Shown here piece after piece: positions 23,614-31,872 of a DNA stretch of 34,147 nucleotides. Location of the stretch: contig JAONQT010000006.1 of NCBI GenBank assembly GCA_028448965.1, positions 1 through 34,147 on the forward strand. Direction: 5' to 3'. The notes beneath the pieces were generated by a model. It did not search any database, was not told where the DNA came from, and was given only the letters and a program-made list of their open reading frames with translations. The number at the start of each line of letters is the position of its first letter. Position 1 is the first letter of the stretch. The stretch comes from Candidatus Nitrosopumilus sp. Its GTDB lineage: Archaea; Thermoproteota; Nitrososphaeria; Nitrososphaerales; Nitrosopumilaceae. A program made the position numbers and the translations under genes.

Positions 23614-24348
23614 CTACTTTCTTTCTTTAATTCTAGCTCTACCAGTTTTTCTGGCAGCAATACTTCCGACCTTTGCGCCAGGAGGTGCATCTCTAGATAC
23701 AGTAGAACTTTGTCCAACGTGTTGATGTCTACCACCACCGTGTGGGTGAACATATGCTGCTTGTGCAACACCTCTAACAATTGGATATTTCTTTCCTTTA
23801 GCTTTAAAACTACGCCATTTGTTACCGGCACTCATAAAGTGACGTTCAGTTGCTCCTCCACCAGAAAGAGTACCAATCATAGCTCTATTTTTTGGATTAA
23901 GAGTTGCAAATTTACCAGAAGGAAGTTTAATTGTAACACCATCATCACCGTGAGAGAAAATAGTTGCATCAGTTCCTGCAGATTTTACTATGGCGCCACC
24001 GTCTCCAAAATGTCTTTCAATATTACAAACAATAGTTCCATCAGGAATATTTTGAACACTAATCACATTTCCTTTTTCAATTTTTGATTTTAAGCCAAAT
24101 TCTAAGGATTCGCCTACTTTAGTTCCAAGAACTGCTGGAATAAATGAAACAGAACCATCTTCAAATCTAACTTTAGATAGCGGTGCTTCTCTTCCACGCT
24201 CATGAATTAGATCTATAATTTCACCAGTATGATTTTCTGCAAGTGGAAAACGTGGATAAGTAGCAGTTTTTCCTACTTTACCAGTAGAAGTTGATCTAAA
24301 TTGATTACCTCCACGGCCTCGTCTACGTACTAATGGTCTTTTACCCAA
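23614..24348 (-). CDS. rpl2: 50S ribosomal protein L2 (uL2)
   Basis: A 244-residue L2 protein starting LGKRPLVRRRGRGGNQFRS, with KVGKTATYPRFPLAENHTGEIIDLIHERGREAPLS and the peptidyl-transferase-centre loop YVHPHGGGRHQHVG near the C-terminus. L2 helps subunit joining and peptidyl transfer. The start is TTG at 24348; longer frames up to 24417 are rejected because a box A (24373-24383, minus strand) sits inside them and predicts transcription from about 24350. It is separated from any other ribosomal gene in this window and is divergent from cdc48. Confidence 0.95.
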   Translation of the reverse strand: MGKRPLVRRRGRGGNQFRSTSTGKVGKTATYPRFPLAENHTGEIIDLIHERGREAPLSKVRFEDGSVSFIPAVLGTKVGESLEFGLKSKIEKGNVISVQNIPDGTIVCNIERHFGDGGAIVKSAGTDATIFSHGDDGVTIKLPSGKFATLNPKNRAMIGTLSGGGATERHFMSAGNKWRSFKAKGKKYPIVRGVAQAAYVHPHGGGRHQHVGQSSTVSRDAPPGAKVGSIAARKTGRARIKERK

Positions 24349-24372
24349 GTTGATCGTTTCCAATTGAAAAGA

Positions 24373-24383
24373 GAATTTTAAGC
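24373..24383 (-). promoter_or_regulatory. box A promoter for rpl2
   Basis: Minus-strand GCTTAAAATTC is centred about 29 nt before the TTG at 24348 and decides this start. Confidence 0.55.
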
Positions 24384-24422
24384 TTTGGTATGTATTATAA
24401 TATGAAAGAATTACCACAAAGG

Positions 24423-24432
24423 TATAAAAATT
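24423..24432 (+). promoter_or_regulatory. box A promoter for cdc48
   Basis: TATAAAAATT is centred 25-26 nt before the ATG at 24453, so the mRNA is leaderless and the in-frame TTG at 24447 is not the start. Confidence 0.6.
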
Positions 24433-24452
24433 AGATTAGAGGTTCTTTGTAT

Positions 24453-26654
24453 ATGAGTCAAAATGCACTTTCTCTCAAAGTTCTTGAAGCATATACAAGA
24501 GATGTCGGAAGAGGGGTAGCAAGAATTGATTATGATTCAATGGATACTCTAAATGCATCAACAGGTGATGTTATTGAAATTAAAGGTAAAAGAAGAACAG
24601 TAGCAAAATGTCTTCCACTTTATCCATCTGATGAGGGTAAAGGAATAATCAGAATTGATGGACTTGGTAGAAATAATTCAGGTATAGCAATTGGTGATAC
24701 AATTTCAGTTAGAAAAATTAAAGCAGTTGCTGCTGAAAAAGTAGTAGTTGCACCATTAGAAGCAATTCCTCCAATAGATGAAAGATATCTTGCAGATGCA
24801 TTAGAAAGTGTCCCATTAATCAAAGGTGACAATGTAATGGTTCCATACTTTGGTGGACGTTTAACATTCCAAGTAATTGGTGTAACACCAGCAGCTGATG
24901 CAGTTTTGATTACACAAAAAACAGTTTTCCATATTGCAGAAAAAGGTGAAACACTACGTGGTGTTCCTCAAGTTACCTATGAAGATATTGGTGGCATACA
25001 TAATGAAATTAAAAAAGTAAGAGAGATGATTGAACTTCCATTAAGACATCCTGAAATTTTTGAAAAGTTGGGTATTGAAGCTCCAAAAGGTGTTTTACTT
25101 TATGGTCCACCAGGAACTGGAAAAACTTTACTTGCAAAAGCAGTAGCAAATGAAAGTCAAGCACATTTCATTAGTATATCAGGTCCAGAAATAATGAGTA
25201 AGTTTTATGGTGAAAGTGAAGCTAGATTAAGAGAAATTTTTAAAGAGGCAAGAGAAAAAGCACCATCAATAATTTTCGTAGATGAAATTGATTCAATTGC
25301 ACCAAAAAGAGAAGAAGTTACAGGAGAAGTAGAACGTAGAGTAGTATCACAAATGTTATCATTAATGGATGGATTAGAAGGAAGAGGAAAAGTTATTGTA
25401 ATTGCAGCAACAAATAGACCAAATGCAATTGATCCTGCACTTAGAAGACCAGGTAGATTTGATAGAGAAATTGAGATTAAAGTTCCAGATAAAAAAGGAA
25501 GAAAAGACATTCTTGCAATTCATAGTAGAAATATGCCTTTAGCAGCAGACGAGCAAGAATATCCAGTAGATATTGATAAAATTGCTTCAGTTAGTCACGG
25601 ATATGTTGGTGCAGATTTAGAATATCTCTGTAAAGAAGCAGCAATGAAATGTTTGAGAAGATTATTACCAGAACTTAATTTAGAAGAAGAAAAACTTCCA
25701 CCTGAAACATTAGATAAATTAATTGTAAATCATGATGATTTTACAAAAGCATTGATTGAAGTTACTCCATCTGGAATGAGAGAAGTATTCATTGAAAATC
25801 CAGACATAAAATGGGAAGAGGTTGGAGGTTTAGAAGATGTTAAACGAGAATTGCAAGAAGCAGTAGAATGGCCAATGAAATATCCAGGGTTGTACGATAA
25901 ACTAGGACATAATATGCCAAGAGGTATCTTGCTTCATGGTCCAAGTGGAACTGGAAAAACTTTACTTGCAAAAGCAGTAGCAACACAAAGCGAAGCAAAT
26001 TTCATTTCAGTGAGAGGACCTGAACTACTATCAAAATGGGTAGGTGAATCAGAAAGAGGAATTAGAGAAATTTTCAAAAGAGCAAGACAATCAGCTCCTT
26101 GTGTAGTATTCTTTGATGAAATTGATTCAATTGCACCAATTAGAGGAGCAGGTGGAGAAACCGCAGTTACTGAAAGAGTTGTTAGTCAATTACTTACTGA
26201 ATTAGATGGTATGGAAAATATGCATGGAGTTATAGTTTTAGCTGCAACAAATAGAGCAGATATGATTGATCCAGCATTATTAAGACCAGGAAGATTTGAT
26301 AAAATTATTCAAATTCCACTTCCAGATAAAGAAAGTAGAAAGAGTATTTTGAAGATAAATGCAGAAAAAATACCAACAATTACCGAAGCAAGTGATCCAA
26401 AACATGTTGACTTTGAAAAACTTTCAGAAATAACTGATGGACTTAGTGGTGCAGATACAGCATCTATTGCTAATACTGCAGTATCATTAGTAATACATGA
26501 ATTCTTAGATTCACATCCAGATGTAAAAGATATTGAGAAAACCACTATTGATGCTAAAGTTACAATGAAGCATTTTGAAGAAGCAGTTAAGAAAGTTAGA
26601 GAGCAAAAAGACCTAAAGTTGGGCGAAAAACTAGTAGCTTCCTATTACAGGTAG
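24453..26654 (+). CDS. cdc48: Cdc48/VAT AAA+ unfoldase
   Basis: A 733-residue double-ring ATPase. The substrate-binding N domain (about 1-185) precedes D1 with Walker A GPPGTGKT (218-225) and Walker B IIFVDEID, ending 280, and D2 with Walker A GPSGTGKT (496-503) and Walker B VVFFDEID, ending 558. Arg fingers lie in RRPGRFDR and LRPGRFDK. The protein ends in SYYR, which fits a C-terminal HbYX motif used to dock on the 20S proteasome. It would unfold proteins for degradation; thaumarchaea are generally reported to lack PAN. Start by promoter position. Confidence 0.96.
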   Translation: MSQNALSLKVLEAYTRDVGRGVARIDYDSMDTLNASTGDVIEIKGKRRTVAKCLPLYPSDEGKGIIRIDGLGRNNSGIAIGDTISVRKIKAVAAEKVVVAPLEAIPPIDERYLADALESVPLIKGDNVMVPYFGGRLTFQVIGVTPAADAVLITQKTVFHIAEKGETLRGVPQVTYEDIGGIHNEIKKVREMIELPLRHPEIFEKLGIEAPKGVLLYGPPGTGKTLLAKAVANESQAHFISISGPEIMSKFYGESEARLREIFKEAREKAPSIIFVDEIDSIAPKREEVTGEVERRVVSQMLSLMDGLEGRGKVIVIAATNRPNAIDPALRRPGRFDREIEIKVPDKKGRKDILAIHSRNMPLAADEQEYPVDIDKIASVSHGYVGADLEYLCKEAAMKCLRRLLPELNLEEEKLPPETLDKLIVNHDDFTKALIEVTPSGMREVFIENPDIKWEEVGGLEDVKRELQEAVEWPMKYPGLYDKLGHNMPRGILLHGPSGTGKTLLAKAVATQSEANFISVRGPELLSKWVGESERGIREIFKRARQSAPCVVFFDEIDSIAPIRGAGGETAVTERVVSQLLTELDGMENMHGVIVLAATNRADMIDPALLRPGRFDKIIQIPLPDKESRKSILKINAEKIPTITEASDPKHVDFEKLSEITDGLSGADTASIANTAVSLVIHEFLDSHPDVKDIEKTTIDAKVTMKHFEEAVKKVREQKDLKLGEKLVASYYR

Positions 26655-26664
26655 TTTTAATAAA
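26655..26664 (+). promoter_or_regulatory. box A promoter for gatDE
   Basis: TTTTAATAAA, immediately after the cdc48 stop, is centred about 27 nt before the gatD ATG at 26687 and predicts a leaderless mRNA. Confidence 0.45.
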
Positions 26665-26686
26665 ATAGTAAATCTAATTCTCATAA

Positions 26687-27976
26687 ATGTCAGAATATAC
26701 AGGATACAATGGAAATTCATTAGAATTTCTTAAAACAAATAAAATTTTAGTTGGTGATTCTGTAAAAATTTTGGCGGATATTACATATTCAGGAATAGTA
26801 ATGCCAAGATATGAACACAGTGATGATAAACATATTGTTTTAAAATTAAAAAGTGGATATAACATAGGTCTAGAAATTAACAAAATTATAAAAATTGAGA
26901 AAAAGGTATCAATAGGGAAAAAAATTGAGAAAAATCAAGAAGTTGAAAAAAATGATAATCTACCAAATATTTTATTATTATCAACTGGAGGTACAATTGC
27001 AAGTAAAATTGATTACAGAACAGGTGCTGTTACACCAGTATTAACAGCCGAGGAATTAAATTCATCAGTTCCAGAACTTGGTGAAATCGCAAACATTGAC
27101 ACAAAAGTACTATTTTCAGAATATTCTGAAAACATTATGCCTAAACATTGGTTAAAAATTGCTGAGACAATAAAAAAATATAGTCAATCAAATTATGCCG
27201 GAATAATTATTGCTCATGGAACAGATACTATGCATTATACTTCATCATATCTTTCTTTTTCACTGGCAGGTTTTCCAATACCTATAGCATTAGTTGGATC
27301 ACAAAGATCATCAGATCGTGCATCATCAGATGCAGCATTAAATTTAATCGGAGCAATAAAATTTCTTATTGAATCTAAAACAAATGGAATCTACATAGCA
27401 ATGCATCAAGATGAAAATGATGAAACAATTGCATGTCATATTGGTACACGTGTAAGAAAAAATCATACTAGTAAAAGAGGAGCATTTCAAACAGTAGGTA
27501 ATGATCCAGCATTTTTAATTGTAAATAATGAAATTCATAAAAATATTAAAACAGAATTTTTTACAGTAAATAAATTTGATCCTAAAATAAAAATAAATGA
27601 AAAAGTTGCTTTAGTAAAATATTACCCAGGATATAATCCAAATTTGTTAAAAAATATAATAGATTTAGGATGTAAAGCAATAATTTTTGAAGGTACAGGG
27701 TTAGGGCATATTGGAGAGAATATGTATCCAGTAGTAAAAATAGCAAATGAAAAAGGAATTTTCATGGGAATGACTTCACAATGTATTGATGGTAGGGTAA
27801 GAATGACAGTATATGAAAGTGGTAGAGATCTATTAAATCTAGGAATAATTCCACTTGAAAATATGATTCCAGAAATTGCATTAGTTAAAGCAATGTGGGT
27901 AACAGGAAATACTGAAAAATATGATGAAATTAAAAAAAATATGCTTAAACAAATTGCATCAGAATTTACAACATAA
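26687..27976 (+). CDS. gatD: glutamyl-tRNA(Gln) amidotransferase subunit D
   Basis: A 429-residue subunit of the archaeal tRNA-dependent amidotransferase. A short N-terminal beta domain (about 1-70) is followed by an asparaginase-like glutaminase domain: LLLSTGGTIAS (96-106) and IIAHGTDTMHY (174-184) hold the catalytic Thr, Asp and Lys region, and QRSSDRASSDA follows. GatD releases ammonia from Gln or Asn for GatE. It is directly upstream of gatE with an 11-nt gap, forming the expected operon. Confidence 0.95.
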   Translation: MSEYTGYNGNSLEFLKTNKILVGDSVKILADITYSGIVMPRYEHSDDKHIVLKLKSGYNIGLEINKIIKIEKKVSIGKKIEKNQEVEKNDNLPNILLLSTGGTIASKIDYRTGAVTPVLTAEELNSSVPELGEIANIDTKVLFSEYSENIMPKHWLKIAETIKKYSQSNYAGIIIAHGTDTMHYTSSYLSFSLAGFPIPIALVGSQRSSDRASSDAALNLIGAIKFLIESKTNGIYIAMHQDENDETIACHIGTRVRKNHTSKRGAFQTVGNDPAFLIVNNEIHKNIKTEFFTVNKFDPKIKINEKVALVKYYPGYNPNLLKNIIDLGCKAIIFEGTGLGHIGENMYPVVKIANEKGIFMGMTSQCIDGRVRMTVYESGRDLLNLGIIPLENMIPEIALVKAMWVTGNTEKYDEIKKNMLKQIASEFTT

Positions 27977-27987
27977 TAGGTGCTAAT

Positions 27988-29895
27988 ATGGAAAAATTTT
28001 CAATAAAAGATGTAGGTGTAAAAGTAGGCTTGGAAATTCATCAACAGCTCAAAACTAATAAAAAATTATTTTGTAATTGTTCTCCAATTGAATCAGAGGA
28101 TTACTCTCTTAAATTTCAAAGAAAATTACGAGTTTCTAAAAGTGAATTAGGTGAATTTGATCCTGCTGCATTATTTGAAAGTAAAAAATCAAAAACTATC
28201 ATGTATTATGCAAATGAAGAAAGTAGCTGTTTGGTTGAACAAGATGAAGAACCACCACATGAATTAGATAAAGATGCAAGAAAGATTGCATTAATTATTG
28301 CTGCTGCATTAAAATCAAATATTTTTAGTGAGATTTATCCTATGAGAAAAACTGTAATTGATGGTTCAAATACAACTGGATTTCAACGTACAATGCTAAT
28401 TTCACAAGGTGGATTTTATAATTCAGGGGAAACAAAAATTGGAATTCAATCAATTTGTTTAGAAGAAGATGCAGCAAAAATTTTAGGAGAAGAGGGTAGT
28501 ATTAGAAAATTTGGATTAGAACGTTTAGGTGTTCCATTAGTTGAAATTGCAACAGATCCTTTTGAAGTAGATTCAACAGAAATTAAAAAAATAGCATTAT
28601 CCTTAGGGAGAATTTTGAGAAGTACAAAAAAAGTAAAAAGAGGGTTAGGATCAATCCGACAAGATGTTAATGTATCAATTAGAGATGGAAAAGGAGTTGT
28701 AATTGAAGTTAAAGGAGTTCAACAATTAGATCAATTAGAAAAAGTTGTAGAATATGAAGCAAAAAGACAACATGGGCTATTAAAAATTTCAAAAAAAATA
28801 CAAGAAAGTAATTGGTCATTTGATAATGAAAATAAAAAAGATATTACAGAATTATTTACAAAATGTAATTCAAAAATTATTCAAAATGCTATAAAGAAAA
28901 ATCAGAAGATATTAGCTGTTTCTTTTAAGAATATGGCTGGAATATTTGGATATTTACCCTATGAAGGTATCAGATTAGGAAAAGAAGTAGCTGAATTAGT
29001 AAGATTTTTTGGAATTGGTGGAGTTTTTCATTCAGATGAACTACCAAACTATGGTATAGAACAGTCAGATTTAGAAGAATTAAAGAATTTTTTAAAAATT
29101 AATGAAAATGATGCATTTTTAATTTTAGCATCTCCTGAAGAAAAAATTCATACAATAATAGATCAAATTATTTTAAGAATAGAGCATATCAAAAATCAGG
29201 GCATACCAATCGATACAAGATTAGCTACTCAATCTGGTGAAACAAAATTTCTTAGACCAAGACCAGGAGCTGCACGAATGTATCCAGAAACAGACATTCC
29301 TCCAATAATTATTAGTAAAGATGAATTAATGGATGCAGAAAAAAATATTCCAAAATTATGGGATGAGTCAATTAAAGAAATAGAAATAAAATATGAAATG
29401 AATTCACAGCTTGCAGAACAAATTTTTGATTCTAAATATATTGAATTATTTGAGAATATAATTGAAAAAATTAAAACAAATCCAACATTTGTTGCATCAA
29501 TTCTTTGCTCAACAATTACAAACTTAGAAAGAAAAGGATTAGATTCAGATTTATTAAAAAATGAAGATATTTTTAAATTATTTAAATTATTAGAAAAAGG
29601 TGAAATTGCAAAAGAATCATTTGAAATAATATTTGAAAATATAATGTCAAAAAAATCAAAGAGTGTAGAGGAAGCCATGAAAAATACTTCAATTGAATCC
29701 ATTAATGAAGAAGATTTGGATGAAATTATCAAAGAAATAGTAGATAAAAATCAAGAAATTATTAAAAATCAAAAAGAGAGAGCAATGGGACCATTAATGG
29801 GAATTGTAATGAAAGAACTTAGAGGTAAAGCCTCTGGTGAAATAATAAACAAACTTCTTTTAAAAAATATTAAAAAAAAATTAGAAGATAATTAA
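27988..29895 (+). CDS. gatE: glutamyl-tRNA(Gln) amidotransferase subunit E
   Basis: A 635-residue partner of GatD. VGLEIHQQLKTNKKLFC (13-29) and MYYANEESSCLVEQDEEPPH belong to the GatB/GatE cradle, with QRTMLISQGG and LERLGVPLVEIATDPF downstream; an AspRS-like insertion and a YqeY-like tail (KERAMGPLMGIVMKELRGKASGEIINKLL) complete the archaeal GatE layout. It phosphorylates Glu-tRNA(Gln) and amidates it to Gln-tRNA(Gln). Its ATG is preceded by a Shine-Dalgarno AGGTG (27978-27982) with 5-nt spacing, in contrast to the leaderless first gene. Confidence 0.96.
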   Translation: MEKFSIKDVGVKVGLEIHQQLKTNKKLFCNCSPIESEDYSLKFQRKLRVSKSELGEFDPAALFESKKSKTIMYYANEESSCLVEQDEEPPHELDKDARKIALIIAAALKSNIFSEIYPMRKTVIDGSNTTGFQRTMLISQGGFYNSGETKIGIQSICLEEDAAKILGEEGSIRKFGLERLGVPLVEIATDPFEVDSTEIKKIALSLGRILRSTKKVKRGLGSIRQDVNVSIRDGKGVVIEVKGVQQLDQLEKVVEYEAKRQHGLLKISKKIQESNWSFDNENKKDITELFTKCNSKIIQNAIKKNQKILAVSFKNMAGIFGYLPYEGIRLGKEVAELVRFFGIGGVFHSDELPNYGIEQSDLEELKNFLKINENDAFLILASPEEKIHTIIDQIILRIEHIKNQGIPIDTRLATQSGETKFLRPRPGAARMYPETDIPPIIISKDELMDAEKNIPKLWDESIKEIEIKYEMNSQLAEQIFDSKYIELFENIIEKIKTNPTFVASILCSTITNLERKGLDSDLLKNEDIFKLFKLLEKGEIAKESFEIIFENIMSKKSKSVEEAMKNTSIESINEEDLDEIIKEIVDKNQEIIKNQKERAMGPLMGIVMKELRGKASGEIINKLLLKNIKKKLEDN

Positions 29896-29910
29896 CTAAA
29901 ACTACCAGGA

Positions 29911-30039
29911 ATGGAATTTAAACCACAAATTTCTAAAAAACAAGAATCTGAATATGATATCATGGTAATTATGTCGAGTAATTCCCGAATTATGAATTTA
30001 AAAATAACTTCTTTATTATACAAGAAAATTAAATATTAA
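29911..30039 (+). other. weak 42-codon frame after gatE
   Basis: The 161-nt gap between gatE and the next gene holds ATG...TAA encoding MEFKPQISKKQESEYDIMV and SSNSRIMNLKITSLLYKKIKY. AGG lies only 2 nt before the ATG, which is too close for a good ribosome site, and there is no clear box A. It may be chance. Nothing else is visible in the gap except the promoter of the following small gene. Confidence 0.25.
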
Positions 30040-30040
30040 A
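30029..30040 (+). promoter_or_regulatory. box A promoter for the second 54-aa Cys protein
   Basis: TTAAATATTAAA is centred about 23 nt before the ATG at 30057. Confidence 0.45.
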
Positions 30041-30056
30041 TTGATTAAGTGATAAA

Positions 30057-30221
30057 ATGGAATTTAGAGAAATTTATTGTACAAGTTGTAAAAAAGTAAT
30101 TGGACGCTATAACATAAAATTTTACAGTGAAGATAAGATTGCCGAATTAATGAAAACAAGCCATGTAACTCATGTTAGAAATGGACATCAAATAAACATT
30201 AGAAAGTTTGTAAAAAATTAA
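30057..30221 (+). CDS. 54-residue CxxC small protein
   Basis: A 54-codon frame encoding MEFREIYCTSCKKVIGRYN, then KFYSEDKIAELMKTSH and VTHVRNGHQINIRKF. C8 and C11 form a CxxC knuckle; H36, H39 and H44 could supply further zinc ligands. A box A 23 nt upstream and AT-rich but codon-like composition support it. The stop shares TTAA with the convergent nucleotidase gene (30218-30221). No family recognised; small zinc proteins like this are common in archaea and poorly studied. Confidence 0.6.
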   Translation: MEFREIYCTSCKKVIGRYNIKFYSEDKIAELMKTSHVTHVRNGHQINIRKFVKN

Positions 30222-30757
30222 TATGATTTGATTATTTCAATTGCTTCAGAAAGATTTGAAATTCTAAATAATTTATCATTAGAAATATGCTGATTCCAGG
30301 GTTGTGAATATAAAATCACTTTTTTATTATTTTCAAGAAATTTTATTGCATTCAAAGGTGAATCATCAATAAATATATCATAATCTAAATCAGCTTTCAT
30401 TGGACCATCAATTACTGATACATAATTATTATATGAAATATCATGATAGTTTAACCAATTTTTTACAAAAGAATCAGTGGAACGTTCTCTAGCAGTTACA
30501 ATATCTACTTGACCAAGAATTGAAAGATTTTTTGTAATATCTGATAAATTCTTTTGTGTAGTAGGAATGGATTTCCAATTTTTCCAACAAGAACTTAGTT
30601 CGGAATAAAAATCAAATGGATTAATGTCAAATTTTTTCCAAAATTCCCAATTAGTAACTTGATTTTTAGAAATATGTGGTCTAATTGAATTACTATAATT
30701 TATCCAAGATTCTATTACGTCTGCAAGAACTCCATCAACATCTAATGCAATTTTCAT
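30218..30757 (-). CDS. HAD-superfamily 5'(3')-deoxyribonucleotidase-like protein
   Basis: A 179-residue HAD phosphatase. Counting from ATG 30757, the first motif ALDVDGVLAD places nucleophile D6 and acid D8; motif II is the VTARER region and motif IV is FIDDSPLN. This matches the NT5C/YorS-like group that dephosphorylates deoxynucleoside monophosphates. TTG at 30766 follows directly after the dnaJ stop (30769-30767) and is an alternative start, three codons longer. It is last in the chaperone cluster, with no promoter of its own seen, so co-transcribed with dnaJ. Substrate is inferred from family. Confidence 0.78.
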   Translation of the reverse strand: MKIALDVDGVLADVIESWINYSNSIRPHISKNQVTNWEFWKKFDINPFDFYSELSSCWKNWKSIPTTQKNLSDITKNLSILGQVDIVTARERSTDSFVKNWLNYHDISYNNYVSVIDGPMKADLDYDIFIDDSPLNAIKFLENNKKVILYSQPWNQHISNDKLFRISNLSEAIEIIKSY

Positions 30758-30766
30758 TATTATCAA

Positions 30767-31822
30767 CTAATCAGAAGTTTTTTGAAATTCATCTAAAAGG
30801 TTTTTTTGATGTTTATTGAGTTTTTTAGGAATATTTACGACCATTCGAATATACTGATCTCCAGTTCCTCTTGAATTGATATGAGAAACTCCTTTTCCTT
30901 TTAATTTTATTATTGTATTAGGTTGACTTCCAGAATCAACTTTAATTTTTTCATTTCCTTGTAAAGTTGGAACACTAATTTCACAACCTAACGCAGCATC
31001 AATCATAGAAATATCTTGATCATAGAAAATATCTTTTCCATCTCTATTGAAATATCTATGAGGTTGTACTTTAACTCGAATTACTAAATCTCCATTTATT
31101 CCATCTGGAATTTCATTTCCTTCATTAGAAACAATATAGTCACCTGAATCTATTCCAGGTGGAATTTCAAAATCAACTTTTTTAGTTCCTTTAACTCGTC
31201 CTTGTCCTTTACAATTACTACATGGTGTTTCGATCATAAAACCTTCACCCCTACAACTAGGACATGGTGCAGCAGTTACAAATGAAGCAAATCCCATATT
31301 ACGAGTTTGTCTTACTTCTCCTTGACCGTTGCATGTTGTACATGTTTTTTTATTAGTACCAGGTTTACAACCAGAACCCTGACAATTATCACATTTAATC
31401 TGTTTTTGTAAATTAATTTCCATTTTTTTCCCATGTAACACATCTTCTAATGTTACTGTTGTTTGGTAAAGAAGATCAGATCCACGTTGTTGTTGTTGGG
31501 TAAAACCTCCAGCTCCACCACGGCCAAAAATTGATTCAAAAATATCATTAAAACCACCACCGCCTCCTTGAAAAATATCTTCACTGCTGTATCTACCATC
31601 CACTCCTGCATGACCATGTTGATCATAGGTTTGTTTTTTTTCAGAATCTGAAAGAACAGCATATGCTTCAGAAATTTCTTTGAAATGTTCTCCAGCATCT
31701 GCAGATTGATTACGATCAGGATGAAATTTTAATGCTAATTTTCGATATTGATTTTTTATTTCATCTGAAGAAGAAGTTTTTGTAACCCCTAAAACTTCAT
31801 AATAATCACGTTTTGCACTCAT
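30767..31822 (-). CDS. dnaJ: chaperone DnaJ (Hsp40)
   Basis: A 351-residue class A J-protein. The J domain has HPD at 34-36; a G/F-rich part spans about 85-112; four zinc-binding CxxCxGxG-type repeats start at C144, C161, C187 and C201; the C-terminal client-binding domains follow. It delivers unfolded clients to DnaK and stimulates its ATPase. It lies 50 nt after dnaK but has its own box A (31846-31856) 26 nt before the ATG, so it can be transcribed separately. Confidence 0.96.
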   Translation of the reverse strand: MSAKRDYYEVLGVTKTSSSDEIKNQYRKLALKFHPDRNQSADAGEHFKEISEAYAVLSDSEKKQTYDQHGHAGVDGRYSSEDIFQGGGGGFNDIFESIFGRGGAGGFTQQQQRGSDLLYQTTVTLEDVLHGKKMEINLQKQIKCDNCQGSGCKPGTNKKTCTTCNGQGEVRQTRNMGFASFVTAAPCPSCRGEGFMIETPCSNCKGQGRVKGTKKVDFEIPPGIDSGDYIVSNEGNEIPDGINGDLVIRVKVQPHRYFNRDGKDIFYDQDISMIDAALGCEISVPTLQGNEKIKVDSGSQPNTIIKLKGKGVSHINSRGTGDQYIRMVVNIPKKLNKHQKNLLDEFQKTSD

Positions 31823-31845
31823 GAGTTATTTGTTCATTATAATTA

Positions 31846-31856
31846 CACTATAAATG
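31846..31856 (-). promoter_or_regulatory. box A promoter for dnaJ
   Basis: Minus-strand CATTTATAGTG, between dnaK and dnaJ, is centred about 28 nt before the dnaJ ATG at 31822. Confidence 0.5.
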
Positions 31857-31872
31857 ATTAAATTCGAAAAAA

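Noticed and set aside
23563-24087. 174-codon plus-strand frame opposite rpl2
   Set aside because: It is antisense to a clear ribosomal protein gene, Ser/Thr/Cys-rich as expected of a shadow frame, and lacks a promoter.
24349-24417. Longer L2 N-terminus
   Set aside because: L2 proteins start at the GKRP block and the rpl2 promoter lies inside the extension.
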